From: Trileptium ribeirensis
Taxonomy: Eukaryota; Nematoda; Enoplea; Enoplida; Thoracostomopsidae
Direction: 5' to 3'
Length of the DNA stretch: 64,000 nucleotides
Assembly (NCBI GenBank): GCA_030248225.1
Contig: JASANE010028912.1
Coordinates: 1 to 64,000, forward strand
Every line of letters begins with the position of its first letter. The stretch's first letter is position 1. Positions 22,187 through 33,066 of the stretch are shown in pieces. The notes below the pieces were generated by a model. The model was not told the origin of the DNA. It was given only the letters and a program-made list of their open reading frames with translations, and did no database searches. A program made the translations under genes and the position numbers.

Positions 22187-23226
22187 CTATTGTAATTCGT
22201 CATCTGAGCCCGAGTCAATATTGGAAACTCTGCCATCAAGATGAGTTTTCAATTCGTCATCGCTGATTTCAATATCCTTGGTGAGATGATGTAACTTGTT
22301 ACAATATTTTTCGAAAAGTAGCGACTGCAGTACAGTTGGTCGCATTTGCTTTCGCAGTTTAGAAAGAAGCATTCCCAGCTTCACTAAAAACGCGTTCGAT
22401 CGACGCCGATGACACTGGCACAGATAAAATGATTTTTGCACACTTCTGAAGCTTTAGGAAGTTGATCTGCGTTCTTCCAAAAATCAGTGGGATTGCGAAA
22501 TGGATATCGCATGCTGTTATAAATACCCATTTCGTTTTCTATTTCATGTATTACATCCAGCTTCGGTTTTTTCGGTACTGCCTCAAACATTGCTGAAAAG
22601 CTATCCAAGTCGCACTGGCTCGGACCCGCAACTGATGCCATTTCGTTCTCTGGTACATTCACATCATTTGTAGGCGTCCGGTTTAGCAGGTTGAGCAAGT
22701 ACAATTTGACAGTGTCGTTGTAATCTTGCAAAGCAGCTTTCCATGAATTATAAAAGCGCAATTTCCCTGCTGATTTTTCGTTTGCAAATTGGCGTAATAG
22801 CTCAATTGCTTTAGCAGGTATGTCGATTCCGGAGAAATAACTAGCTGCAACAGCAAAAGTAGAGCCACAGTATGGCCATAGCGTTTGCTCCATATTCAGT
22901 CGAATGTTTTTGCAAAGCTGAACTGCGAGATCTGACATTCCGTCAGAATCATTTTGCATTTTGTATAGATCCAAGTCAAGAGACATATAACTTAGGTAAG
23001 ACATGTATGATGTGGATCCACATATTTCGATGCGATCAAAAAATCGCTTGCAAGGTTCTAACACATCGAGCATATTTTTCAAAAGCCGCAATGACGGAAT
23101 ATTGTCAGCGACAGAATTGTCATCCTCTTTAAGATAACTTATGTGATTCTGAACAGCAGCGTAAATCCGATGGTATTTAAAACGCCATGGTCGCGTTACA
23201 GACTTTTCTGGTATGGCGCACGTCAA
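22187..23226 (-). pseudogene. hAT transposase C-terminal half, frameshifted
   Basis: Same protein as 12492-13454 but with about 36 additional upstream residues, starting MTCAIPEKSV. A single extra A in CCTAAAGCTTC (near 22455) shifts the frame just before the dimerisation motif. The motif continues in another frame (GMLLSKLRKQMRP to NIDSGSDDELQ). It lacks the N-terminal half, so it is non-functional on two counts. Confidence 0.82.
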
Positions 23227-23365
23227 AGACTTTGCCTTGTCGTCGCGGCGCCGAGTGCAACCAAAAGTTCCGACCCTGTTTCAGCAATTCCAATGTGAAG
23301 GATAAGCTGCTTACAAACTTAATCAGGCGTTTGCCAATCTGAATGACGGCGAAATCAACAATTTC

Positions 23366-23560
23366 GTGTTTCTAGACACAACAGTTTTATTCTTCAACGA
23401 TGGCAAGTTAAACAAGGATTGTTTTGGAAAAGATAGATATCATTTGTCGCAACGCGGGTCGCTTATTGTTGAAGAGGCTATCAACGAAATAAATGAATCT
23501 ATTGGTGGACTTTATCATAAGGCTGCGACAATGGATGCCGATACCGAAGAACACAATTAA
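23366..23560 (+). pseudogene. SGNH-like fragment, right-arm copy
   Basis: Carries the same FLDTTVLFF and KDRYHLSQRG motifs as the left-arm frame, with G/R and G/E substitutions nearby. Upstream, the frame has a TAA where the left arm reads through (QREGQAAY against CEG-stop). It is therefore a shorter, broken version. Confidence 0.4.
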
Positions 23561-24186
23561 AGCCGACCTTCAACCGTAGCCAGAGATATATAACTGTATC
23601 TGGCAAACAAAACGCAACGCCTGGCAAGCAGCAAAGCTAGAGAGTATACGTATCTAGCCCCCAGTACCCTTCCAATTCAAGCTAGAGAGTGGTGGTATCT
23701 AGCCGGGTACTGGGGCCCGCGGCTGTTCTGTGCTCAGCTACCGGGCGCGGCCTCTACGGCGATGAGGCTTGAGTGGGCTTGACGGATCATGTAAATCATT
23801 TCCATAATACATATGTTAAAGAAAGGGCGCAAATTTGGATCAAGTGTTGTTCCCTTTGAACGAGCAAGTTCCTTACCCTAGCATAAGCATGAGATTTCAC
23901 CTAATTGACAGCGATTCCAACAACGCCGGGAATGCTTTACGTGATCCTGCTTGCCCACCGTGGACCATAGCACAGCCTTCATTTTGTATTAAAAATAACA
24001 TATCCACGTTTATTTAGTATTCAGATTGATCATTGTTAAATATTGCCCGTAAGCTCACCGTGGGGATTCCATGGGGATAATTCAAGAGTTTTCGTGGGGA
24101 TGGGGATCCCCATGGGGATCCCCATGTAAATTTCGTGGGGATGGGGTGGGGATGGGGACGCAAAATCTATCCCCATGCGCAGACTG

Positions 24187-27100
24187 TCACAAACCCTACT
24201 GCCAATCAATTAGTAATAGATAAATCCATTATAACAAATTATGTAACACACATTTGCTAGCAAATGGAACGCTGAAGCCACAAAATACACTCAAAGCTGG
24301 AATATTATGTGAAAAATAAATCAAACTTATAATTCACACTTGTTTCTTCAATATTAAAGCGACTTTTTGTTGACATCTTTACCCTCCATTTAGAATAAAG
24401 CTTCTCTTCATTGTGGAACTAGGCTGGGTTTTCAATTTTGATTGAAGCCGAATGAATTGAAATTATAAAATGAATGAACGTGTTTGACAATACTACTCAA
24501 AATATATAGTTCTCATTTTAACAAATTTAGGGTGGCGATACACTAAAACGTACCGATTAAAATTGACCGGTACATACAAAAATTTTATGACTAAAATACG
24601 AAACACAGCGGCAATCCGTGGCAGACCACGAAGCACGGATGAACAACATATTCTTGAAAACTAAGTAATGTACATAAAATGATTGTATATCAATCGGAGA
24701 AGTTATACTTGTGCTGTACCGGCACAGCGATGCAACGTTTTGAAAGCAAACATTGGATTATAATCGGTCAAACCAAAGCCAGTATATGCCAGAAAATCGA
24801 TCAAACACGCACGTGTATTGCAGGCAGTGTCCTTTCGTCGGCTGACATGACCCAGACGTTATCGGCTCGATATTTAACGTCATTTGCTAAACCACTCAAA
24901 AATATTCGAAATGCTCCAGCAAACATTCGTTTGTTTACCATAAACAAATACAATAGCACACGCAGCATCGGGTGACGAAATTCCAACAACTGTTATTTAT
25001 AGTCACACAAATTAGGGGGAAATATACTACCCAGCAGTAGCGTAGCCAGAAAAAAATTTGGGGGGGGGCTAACCCATATTGGTGTCATAAATTTAAATAT
25101 ATATATATATACTTATTTATAGTTATACTGTAAATTTTTGGTATATTATTTTGAACTACCTTATTTTTGTACTATTTTAGGAGAATTTAAACTCGGACAC
25201 TGCGATCGAAACTAAGTTTACTAATAATGTGTTCTAACAAACGGCCTAAGACATTGGTCAGTTGGTAATATGTTGATGTTGCACAGATCCGAGCGAAGCG
25301 CGGAAAATTTTCAACTTCATCAATTGCCAAGGACGGACCATTGATATTTTTTTGCCTGGTAGAAAATTTCGGGGGCTAGGGGGGCTTCCCTGCTACCCAG
25401 CATCTGATAGCAGAATTCTATGTGCTTCCACCATAACGTCTATACATGCATGTAAATGAGGCAACACTTCGTTATGTATTTATAATATATATTTCAATAT
25501 CTGGGCTTCAAATTTTCGCAATACGCACCTGTACTAAAAATGATCCGGACATTTGCCATGTGGCGTTGGTTTTGCAGCATTATCGGTAGACAGTTCATAC
25601 GGAGTAGTTACATTTCGAAGGTAGTTTTGGCAGCTAGTTGCTTAGTCTACGTAATCTCATTGGAACCCTGCAAAAAGTGCACACAATTATTTGTATAATT
25701 AAACATTGAGCACCAAAATAACAGCCCACAAAAGTGTTCGAAATTCTAAATCATTAATTTGGTAACTTAAATTACATTTGGCAAAGCAAATATCATAAAT
25801 CTAGACGTTTACACAACTACCGAGAATAATTTTCCGTGGCAATTGCAGCTAGAGATAGTTTTATAAATATTTTAAGCTCTCTTCGATAGGAAGATCACAA
25901 GCTAACGCCAATGAGCAAGGCTTATGAGTAAGCATCACAGTATTTATGATTTTTTACTTCGACCGATACAATCACGGCAGCTGAAATTATACAAAAATTC
26001 TACTTATTTGATAATTATATATATATGTGTCAACAGAGGAAAAGGAAACAAATGTTGTATAAACAGCGATATCTATGAAAGAACTGATAATCATAATCAA
26101 TTTCCATTATGTACACTTCCAAATAGTAATCCAGGTGTTTACAAACAGTAGATTATTGTACGCATAAAATACTGAATTAGAAGCATGACAAAGCTGCTGA
26201 ATTCATCGACTAATGAACGATTTTCGAACAATAAGAACAAATTTTCATGATTACTTTGCTTCGAATACCAGCTTTGTCCAAATAGAATGAGTTTCGTTGT
26301 ACGGATTCTGATGTCAACATTAAAACAGAGACAAAATTAAAATTTTCCCATATTAAAAAATATTTTAACATGTTATAGTCGAAAAATCTATGGTCTCTTA
26401 TGGTGAGTAGTAACAGATCAAATGACAAAATTATTTCGTAAAGTAGGAAAACAACGAAACGTATATATATATTCACTCACAAGAAGAAAATGTATATAAG
26501 TTTGTAATTTTTACAGGAGTTGCTAGGAAGGGAAAGCTAAAACATATTTTTAGTAAATTTTCACATGTTAGCTCCAACTTCTCGAATTCCAACAGTACAG
26601 TATTTCAACAACGAGTTCCGTGCAATGACATGTTGATACTCTAAAACTTTAACGTCTACATGAGTGGGAGGCCAGGTTATATATTTACTAAACAAAGTAT
26701 TAAATATGTACTTCGCACTGTGTAAAATGTATACATAAGTTAGCAGCAAATATGACATCAATCGTAGATTAAAAGTAACAATTATAATTAGCTTATATAA
26801 ACCGCTCAATTTACAGCGTTGTAACCGTTAGTCCGTTTTCACATTGCATCCCGACCGACCCGATTCGTCGTCACACTAACTTCGATCACATACGATAAAA
26901 TTTTCCGTCTATTTTGTACGATATATATGTATGTATTTTTTTGCATTCGTGTAGAAAAAGCCTTTACAGTCTACATGAAAAAAAACTATATCGTTATATC
27001 GTACCTTACGCGTATTCCTTTAGTCTCAACTTCACCTTTTATTATAAGGCCTAGACTAATCGTAAACCTAAGGTGGGGCTACCGACCGCAAACTCCCTCT

Positions 27101-29343
27101 AAGGTGTGTTTCTTCTAAACATTAACGTTTCTTATCTCGTCACTTATTTGTTGATTACTGTACAGAGTCTCTGCACACGAGTGTCCACTTTTTCACACCA
27201 CCCCATCCTCTTACCGGTCCTATAAATTTATCGGTGCACCAGCTATCGAGTCAGACGCAGTTTCGCTCGCCAATAAAGTTTGTCAGTAAAAGTACCACCG
27301 GTCAACGAGAAATCAAATATTTTGGGCAACTCAGTATAACTATAATCATCTCAGCAGTACACAAATACGCTTGATTTTCCACGTGACAAAATACGTTAAG
27401 ACTAAAAATGTAACTTCGACAAGAAATGACATCAGTTTAACGCTAAGTAAAAAATCTATACCATTCCCGTTTCGATTCAATAAAATAGTTATCATATTCG
27501 TGGATATACCAAATGCGGAATGATCGTACACAATTATAAATTCTAAGTGCTAATTTTCGAATTAACAACGCTGATAACGGTCATAACGTGCAACCAAACG
27601 GTAGGAACAGCCTCAACTGCTAATAATAGTTTAGGAAAGTTAGTTATACAATCGTCCACTAGGCATTGCAAAAGCCGTTGGATCCGAGGTCAAAAATTTG
27701 GTTCATGAAAAATTGAACCAATCATATTATATCCCAATAATCATATATAATTTTGTCTACCTGAGCCTATCATTAGCCTCAATCATCATCCCACAATTAA
27801 ACTTAACATTTTGCGTTATGGTACTTATGCCAAGTTTCGCTACTCTGTTATAGGAGGGACTTGACATGATACAAAAATGCTACGTCAAAGTCTGTTCAAC
27901 TAATTAGCTACTTCAATAAAAACACACAAAAGAAACACGTCCAGCTAAGTTCAGCAACCATGCACAACTACGCAATGTTATTGCATGTACACGTATAATT
28001 ACCAGCAGTGCGTTTATTATTCCAGGATATTCGCTGCTTGTACGAAGCGTGCTAATGAATCAAATACGTCTGAGGCATTATGTGCAATCGAATCTAACTC
28101 CCTGACATGAATTATGCTTTTCAAATCTTTTATACCATTTTACATATAATGTACGGTTCATCCGTTCGTTGTTGTGCTTCCGCTACGGGCTTTACTTTAC
28201 ACATTTTATCCTATCGGTTCTGTTCCACTCCGATTTGCACGTGTATAAATGTAGAGTGCTCACACTGCATCCGATCCGATAAATAATGTACAATTACCGA
28301 ATCGGATGATGTTGGAAAAGAATATACACATATATCGGATAGGTGTAAAATTTGGTCATGTAATGAAATGGGAACATAAATAGGCAAAGCAAGGTGCAGC
28401 GCAAGAGGAGGAGTTGAATATTCTGGGCACTAGGTATGCTTATAACTTCTCAAAAAAATTCATACCAGTTAGGTTAAAATTGTGTCGCTCTGACGAGAGA
28501 AAAAAACTAGCAGTTTCCAAAAATTAAGCCTTAGGCAGCTCCATGTTGAGTGACTCAATCGATGTAGTCATTGATTCAAATACATTGTGAAGAAACAAAC
28601 GGCATCTGATTCACAATCCACAAATGGATATGCGTATGGAAATAATGTGTATAGAGGGGAATCTACTGAAAAACATTACGAAATTCGGAAAAAATAGAAA
28701 TAATCTTCATTTCTTCATCACTTGCATTATTTATGTATACGATTTTTGGGTGGAGTAGAACGAAATACCATCGCCAGGAATTGATGACTAAAATTGTTAA
28801 TTGTTTACAACAAAGTATGAGCATATTTAGTGATGCATCATGGTAAAAGTTAACGGTCAGAACTGGACCGCGCTATGGTCCTAGGTTCAAACCGACTAAG
28901 TCAAAAACCTACAGAAAATCTTTTAACCCAACAAACATAAAATTTTTTTGTTCAACAGTATACCAAAATTGCTGAGGTTCATTTTTAAAGACCGTTTACC
29001 CTCACTAAATAAATCTTATAATATATATTAAGGAATCTCACAGAAACTCTTACTACCAAATGTAATTTTGGAAAAAAATTGTTCAGACAAAATTTCAACG
29101 GTCTGGACCTGGTCATCCACCAGGACATGGAGCGATCCGAAGACATTACAAAATTGAGTCTGGACCGGTCCTAGTACGGACCGATCAGCGAACATCACTA
29201 TGATATTTGGCTGTAAAGAATTACATATATATAATTTCTTAAAATTCGCATTTTCATTGTTGTGGTATCAACGCCATACCAATCTCCTACCTAATTTTCA
29301 ATATACTGTTTACGGATATGCAAGATCATGAACTCTACCCAAC
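24187..29343 (+). repeat. direct repeat block, copy 1 (5.16 kb)
   Basis: Begins TCACAAACCCTACTGCC, immediately after the palindrome's hAT terminus, and ends ...GAACTCTACCCAAC. It matches 42324-48654 base for base apart from scattered substitutions, small indels and the nested insertion in copy 2. Apart from one MITE (25035-25392) I recognise no transposon features: the block ends are not inverted repeats. Several open frames (such as 24679-24975) are conserved only because the duplication is recent. This reads as a segmental duplication rather than a mobile element. Confidence 0.93.
25035..25392. mobile_element. hAT-type MITE, 358 bp, uninterrupted
   Basis: Starts CAGTAGCGTAGCCAG followed by a poly-G stretch, and ends GGGGGGCTTCCCTG. 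It is flanked by an 8-bp target duplication CTACCCAG (25027-25034 and 25393-25400). No coding capacity. The AT-repeat near 25095-25113 is the empty site for the insertion seen in the second block copy. Confidence 0.88.
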
Positions 29344-29993
29344 CTGTGTGGAAAAGTCAGAAATAAGACTAAAAATACACAAATTGGATGTGCTGCTTGT
29401 AAATCAATTTTAGTACTGTAATCTGTCTTGCGCAAATTCGGGATAGTGGTTAAAGCATTTTAGGTTTGCCCTCGCAAAACGAGGCGCGTGCATTTTCTGA
29501 CTCTTCGTAAAATTTTGGGGCGTTCTGGTTCAATGCCCAGAGCAAATTTTTTAGTTCCACGGCAAAAATCACGGCCACCTTTAAATTGATATTTTAATAC
29601 AACCACATTCCGAAGCTAAATACTTGATTAAACCCGTCCAAATTAGTATACATTTAAGTTGAAATTGAGTGCCTCAGAGGCGCGTTTTTGTGGTAATCTA
29701 TTAATTGTTGCTATTTTAGCAGAACGCACTGAAATTTGACAGTTTATATATTTACAAGTCCCTGATGATGAGTGTTGCTCCTCGTTATATTTTCAAAAGC
29801 AGACTGCAGCTCCTCCAATCCTGAAACAGCCCTCCGTTCATACCAATAGGAAAGTCCTCAGCAAATGAACGCTACCATCAGTTGATGAACACAAAATAAG
29901 ATGCCGACATATAAACTATGCTGCAATCAAAGTAAAGAGGCGGTTGTGTAAAAATAATGAGACATTTGTAAATCAGGGCCTGAATTAACTTAC
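29344..29993. other. gene-free stretch, probable intron
   Basis: Single-copy sequence between the duplicated block and the exon at 29994. A weak tRNA-like pair of boxes lies at about 29448-29540 (GATAGTGGTTAAAGC and GGTTCAATGCC) but there is no folded tRNA. Confidence 0.4.
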
Positions 29994-30146
29994 TGACGAT
30001 TCCTTGAACTTATCTGCATCTTTTTCACCTTTAGACCTGCTCGTGCGATTACGTGTACTTCTGCTCCTGCCACCACCACGGGTACGCCTTGAGGTCGAGC
30101 CGCTAGCTCCACGACCAGTAGCGCCACGATTACGCCTGGGAGCCAT
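29994..30146 (-). CDS. first coding exon of a basic Arg/Gly/Ser-rich protein (exon W)
   Basis: 51 codons from ATG at 30146 to donor TCGTCA|GTAAGT, phase 0. An in-frame TAA lies 18 bp before the ATG, so this is the first Met. The exon starts at about 30203, after a polypyrimidine tract and acceptor (TTTCTTGAATTTCAG). The product starts MAPRRNRGATGRGASG and continues with RTRGGGRSRS, TRNRTSRSKG and an acidic/basic EKDADKFKE segment. This is a disordered RG/RS-type N-terminus typical of nuclear RNA- or chromatin-associated proteins. Family unknown. Its GC content and codon regularity stand out from the AT-rich surroundings. The best in-frame continuation seen is exon Y at 19621-19403. Confidence 0.62.
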
Positions 30147-30203
30147 TTCTCTTATGTATAATTATCATAAATCTTAACACGTTTACTAATATACAAACCT
30201 AGT
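30147..30203 (-). other. 5' UTR part of exon W
   Basis: Between a strong 3' splice site and the ATG. It implies an upstream non-coding exon at higher coordinates. Confidence 0.5.
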
Positions 30204-31576
30204 CTGAAATTCAAGAAAAAATTAAGGCAAATATTAATACTCGACATTTTTGAGATGATTTATTAACTATATGTATATATTTTATACTTTTCATTATAAA
30301 ACATTAAATTTCGATATTCAGGAGTATATAGCCGTTTGACACAGCTCACTGGTAAAATTCGGCGCCCCAAATAACGAGCCACTCAAGCCTGTTATATTCT
30401 GTTGCTTCCAAAGGGGTAGGGTTGGACAATATTTTTACAACGGCTATCGGTATTAAAAGGGGACGGGATTCGTCATCGTAAGATTGTGCGGTTCGAGGTG
30501 TGGCCAGTAGTATGCCGGTGGGGAAATAAGGTTGGCACGCACTGGTACTTTTTGGCGACTCGTAACGATGCCCTATATTTTGCGATGCGGTGCGAATAAG
30601 CCCAGTGTACTCACTATCCAGTTAGATAGGCACCACACACGTAGTAAATAACGTTTATTACAAAACCGGTAAAATATTACGGCACTATGGTATCGCACAA
30701 GACCCGTAGCCGTAAGCTAATCAAAGTATCTTTCTTTTTATATACTAATACTCCGAATCCGTTGACGATAAACACACCGGCTATATTAACTTTTCGCTTG
30801 CTCACGTTAGCTCGACCACTGGCACTTCTTTCTATAAACCACTCCACTCTACTAGGTTCGACTGAAGTTATCGCTAATTCTAGTACGCCTCTATTGAGGT
30901 TGGTACAATTCGCTTCCGGACGGCTGACGGCTGCTCGAGTATTTACATAGTTGAACCTAGGACATAAATTTACACTGATACGGTCCTTATTTACGAGTTC
31001 TGGTTTGAGAGACAACAGGTTCAGTTGTTACGTCACTAGAACTCTTTTCAGTTTCTACAACTTGACCTTCAAAAGGCTGGCCAATTTGCAGGGTTAATTA
31101 ATTACCTTAACCTGAGCCTTAGAGTTACGCTAATAAATGCCGGATATGTTAAACAAGGTTACTAAAACTGTATAGTAGCGGTCGACTACTATTCAGTTGA
31201 AGTTTCTCGGTTCTGAACGACCCCCGAAAGGCTGATCGCACAGAGAGAGATCCTTGGCCTCCGGACGGCTGGCCACGAATTGTACTTGGGAACTATCGGT
31301 GGCTCAAGGTGGTAAATGAATCCTTGCCCCTTACTCGCCCGGTCTTCTCAAGAATAACACCACTTGTTGAATTGCCACCGAAAGGCTGACGACCCCAACA
31401 AGCGATGCCACTAACCCTTGAACCCACCTGCACTCTCGCCCTGGTATTTCTCGCTCAAAACTTCGAGCCGAAATTTGTAAAATATTAGTATAGTTATGAA
31501 GTTATCACTCCTAGTAAGATTACAGCCGCTGCTAAGCAACGATTTTTACTTGAGACAGTAATCTGGGCTCTCGAAA
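30204..31576. other. gene-free stretch with recurring GGCTG motif
   Basis: Between about 30915 and 31390 the word CCGRAMGGCTGRC recurs in at least five loosely spaced versions (for example near 30916, 31071, 31226, 31262 and 31379). Overlapping open frames on both strands (30677-31015) have no motif. The area might be a decayed retroelement, but no LTR pair or protein signature was found. Confidence 0.4.
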
Positions 31577-31920
31577 TTGGGGGGGTGGGGCTACCTGACA
31601 TTTTTCGTTTCCCCTGGTTCAGAACAGGTGCCCCCTGGCTAAATTTTGGGCTCCCACCGGTCACCGCCTCTTGGAAAATTTTGTTTTCAATCGGTCCAAA
31701 GTACAAAAAATCTGATCAAAATTTGTACTAAAATTCCGTTCTCAAGCAAAAATTTCGCAAATTTTGTCAAAACTTGCTTCAAAATCGCTTTTTCACTTCA
31801 TCAAACGCGTTTTGGCAGAGTTTCTGACATGATTTTTAACCGTTTTTCTCTTGGCAAAATGCCCCCTGGCAAAATCGGGCGCCCCCGGTTCCTGCCCCTG
31901 ATAAAATTTTCAGCGAATGA
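31577..31920 (-). repeat. dispersed repeat, copy 1
   Basis: Inverted relative of 61336-61668. Shared blocks include CATTCGCTGAAAATTTT, GATTTTGCCAGG, CGGTTAAAAATC and CCAAGAGGCGGTGA. It is rich in CCCCCTGGCAAAAT words that also appear inverted within the element. Non-coding, probably a non-autonomous DNA transposon. Exact ends are unresolved. Confidence 0.7.
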
Positions 31921-32884
31921 AGAGCCTGTGGGATTGTCGGCCTTCTCCGTGGCACGTTTCTACCAAAAACGTTAGCCAACATTCTCAATTGTGGTCAATG
32001 GGAAGGGGTGGAAACTACAAAGCAAGTTCGTGTAATACCCAAAATAGAAGTAATATCAAGAATAAGGGAAAGGATCCACCAAAGGAATGGACCGGTCTAC
32101 CAGCGGTCGGAGATACCCTTTACTACTGAATAAGAGTGCTCGAGTTTAAGGGGTAGACGTGTCATTTAGGTAGACACGTTTAAGGGGTAGACGTGTCCCG
32201 GGCAGGGATCCAGAGATTAGGTCAGCGTGATAGGGTAGATTACAAAATAAGTTGAATGGGCCGTGTAAAAACATATTTAAAGTAGAGTAAACTAACATTA
32301 AGATTATAGAGTACATGAAAAGTAGTTGTCCTTATCCAAGGCGGATTGAGTAAGTAAAAACCTATGAGAAAACACATTCCGTTTAACGTGCACCTATGAG
32401 CTGCTACAGAAATTTGGGTGGCAGTAAGTTGTTCATTATAAGGGTCCCAAGTTTGCGAATTCCTTTTGCAATGCTGCAGCGTATTCGAATAACTGGCGAC
32501 AGCAATGTTTTCAAAACAACATAAATAGAAAATTGAAGAATTTGTAATCTAGCGGTATGGATGTATTGTCATGGTCTGATTTTGTGCACTCGGTACCCTT
32601 CTGCCATGGTCGATTAGAAATTAAGCTACTATGGTGTCAAATGTACGAACGTTGGATCGTTTGCCGTGGTAGAACAATAACAATTTAAAGAAATTGTTTT
32701 TTATTGAAAAAACGTATAAAATTTTAGGCGTGGTTTAAGGGATAAAAACTTACAATAGATTAAATAGTGACAACTATGAAAACTTTACGTGAATGCTAAT
32801 TTTGGAACAAAACTAACTCTGTAATTTTACTAACTGAAGTTAAAGATTGTGAAACACTCACCATTAACCTGCAGCGAGTTCGAG
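31921..32884. other. gene-free stretch with small tandem duplication
   Basis: Holds a short direct repeat near 32138-32196 (TTTAAGGGGTAGACGTGTC twice, separated by AGGTAGACACG). A 43-codon open segment ending near 32129 (KGKDPPKEWTGLPAVGDTLYY) looks protein-like but has no supporting splice context. Confidence 0.35.
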
Positions 32885-33066
32885 TAAGTTACATTTGACA
32901 TGGGTCGAAAAGAACTGCAGTTGGTTTGAAGACATCCAAGCTCTGTCTCAGCTCGGCAAGCGGCCAGAGTTGAGACACAGGCTGGAACTGAGGTGGACTT
33001 TATACAAGACTTTTAGGCTTCGTCAGTATACCTTTGAACTACTTGGAACATTGGCCATTAACGACT
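32875..33066 (+). CDS. possible terminal exon or decayed coding segment
   Basis: An open stretch of about 60 codons, visible from near 32880, ends TAA at about 33066 with AATAAA starting right after it. Composition is gene-like (WFEDIQALSQLGKRPE, LRHRLELRWTLYKTF, QYTFELLGTL). There is no Met, so it would have to be spliced in; ACCTGCAG at about 32871-32878 could be the acceptor. No family recognised. It could equally be a retroelement relic. Low confidence. Confidence 0.25.

Larger units (their letters stand above)
17968..24186 (-). repeat. right arm of giant inverted repeat
   Basis: Inverted copy of 11480-17657. Its outer end coincides exactly with the terminal G of the inner hAT (ATGCGCAGACTG, then TCACAAAC). 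There is no CCAAAAAT target duplication at that side and no outer-hAT sequence beyond it. The inner end of the same hAT copy, at 21640, still has its ATTTTTGG flank and 72 bp of outer hAT. Confidence 0.93.
21640..24186 (-). mobile_element. inner hAT, right-arm copy
   Basis: Full-length relative to the left copy (2547 against 2526 bp), with the same GGGGATGGGG-rich ends and GC-rich subterminal modules. One terminus (21640) keeps its target duplication half ATTTTTGG. The other terminus (24186) abuts unrelated sequence beginning TCACAAAC, so this copy does not have a matched target duplication. A segment of about 95 bp (about 23155-23250) replaces the non-homologous 12418-12490 segment of the left copy. 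Confidence 0.88.

Noticed and set aside
11480..24186. Palindrome as a pure assembly artefact
   Set aside because: The arms differ by many scattered substitutions, several indels and a short unrelated segment, and they end at different outer contexts. A duplicated-haplotype join cannot be fully excluded without reads, but it does not explain the breakpoint at the hAT end.
24679..24975. 98-codon frame conserved in both duplicated blocks (also at 42810-43106)
   Set aside because: Both strands are open here and the conservation is explained by the recent duplication. No motif or splice context.
28840..29210. Additional MITE in block 1 (GGACCG words at both ends)
   Set aside because: GGTCCTAG/GGACCGGTCC words suggest an element, but I could not match terminal repeats or a target duplication.
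29445..29545. tRNA gene
   Set aside because: A-box and B-box-like words occur, but there is no acceptor or anticodon stem and the T-loop is one base too long.
30677..31015. 112-codon minus frame overlapping an 87-codon plus frame
   Set aside because: Mutually overlapping on opposite strands, with no recognisable motif and no start or splice support.
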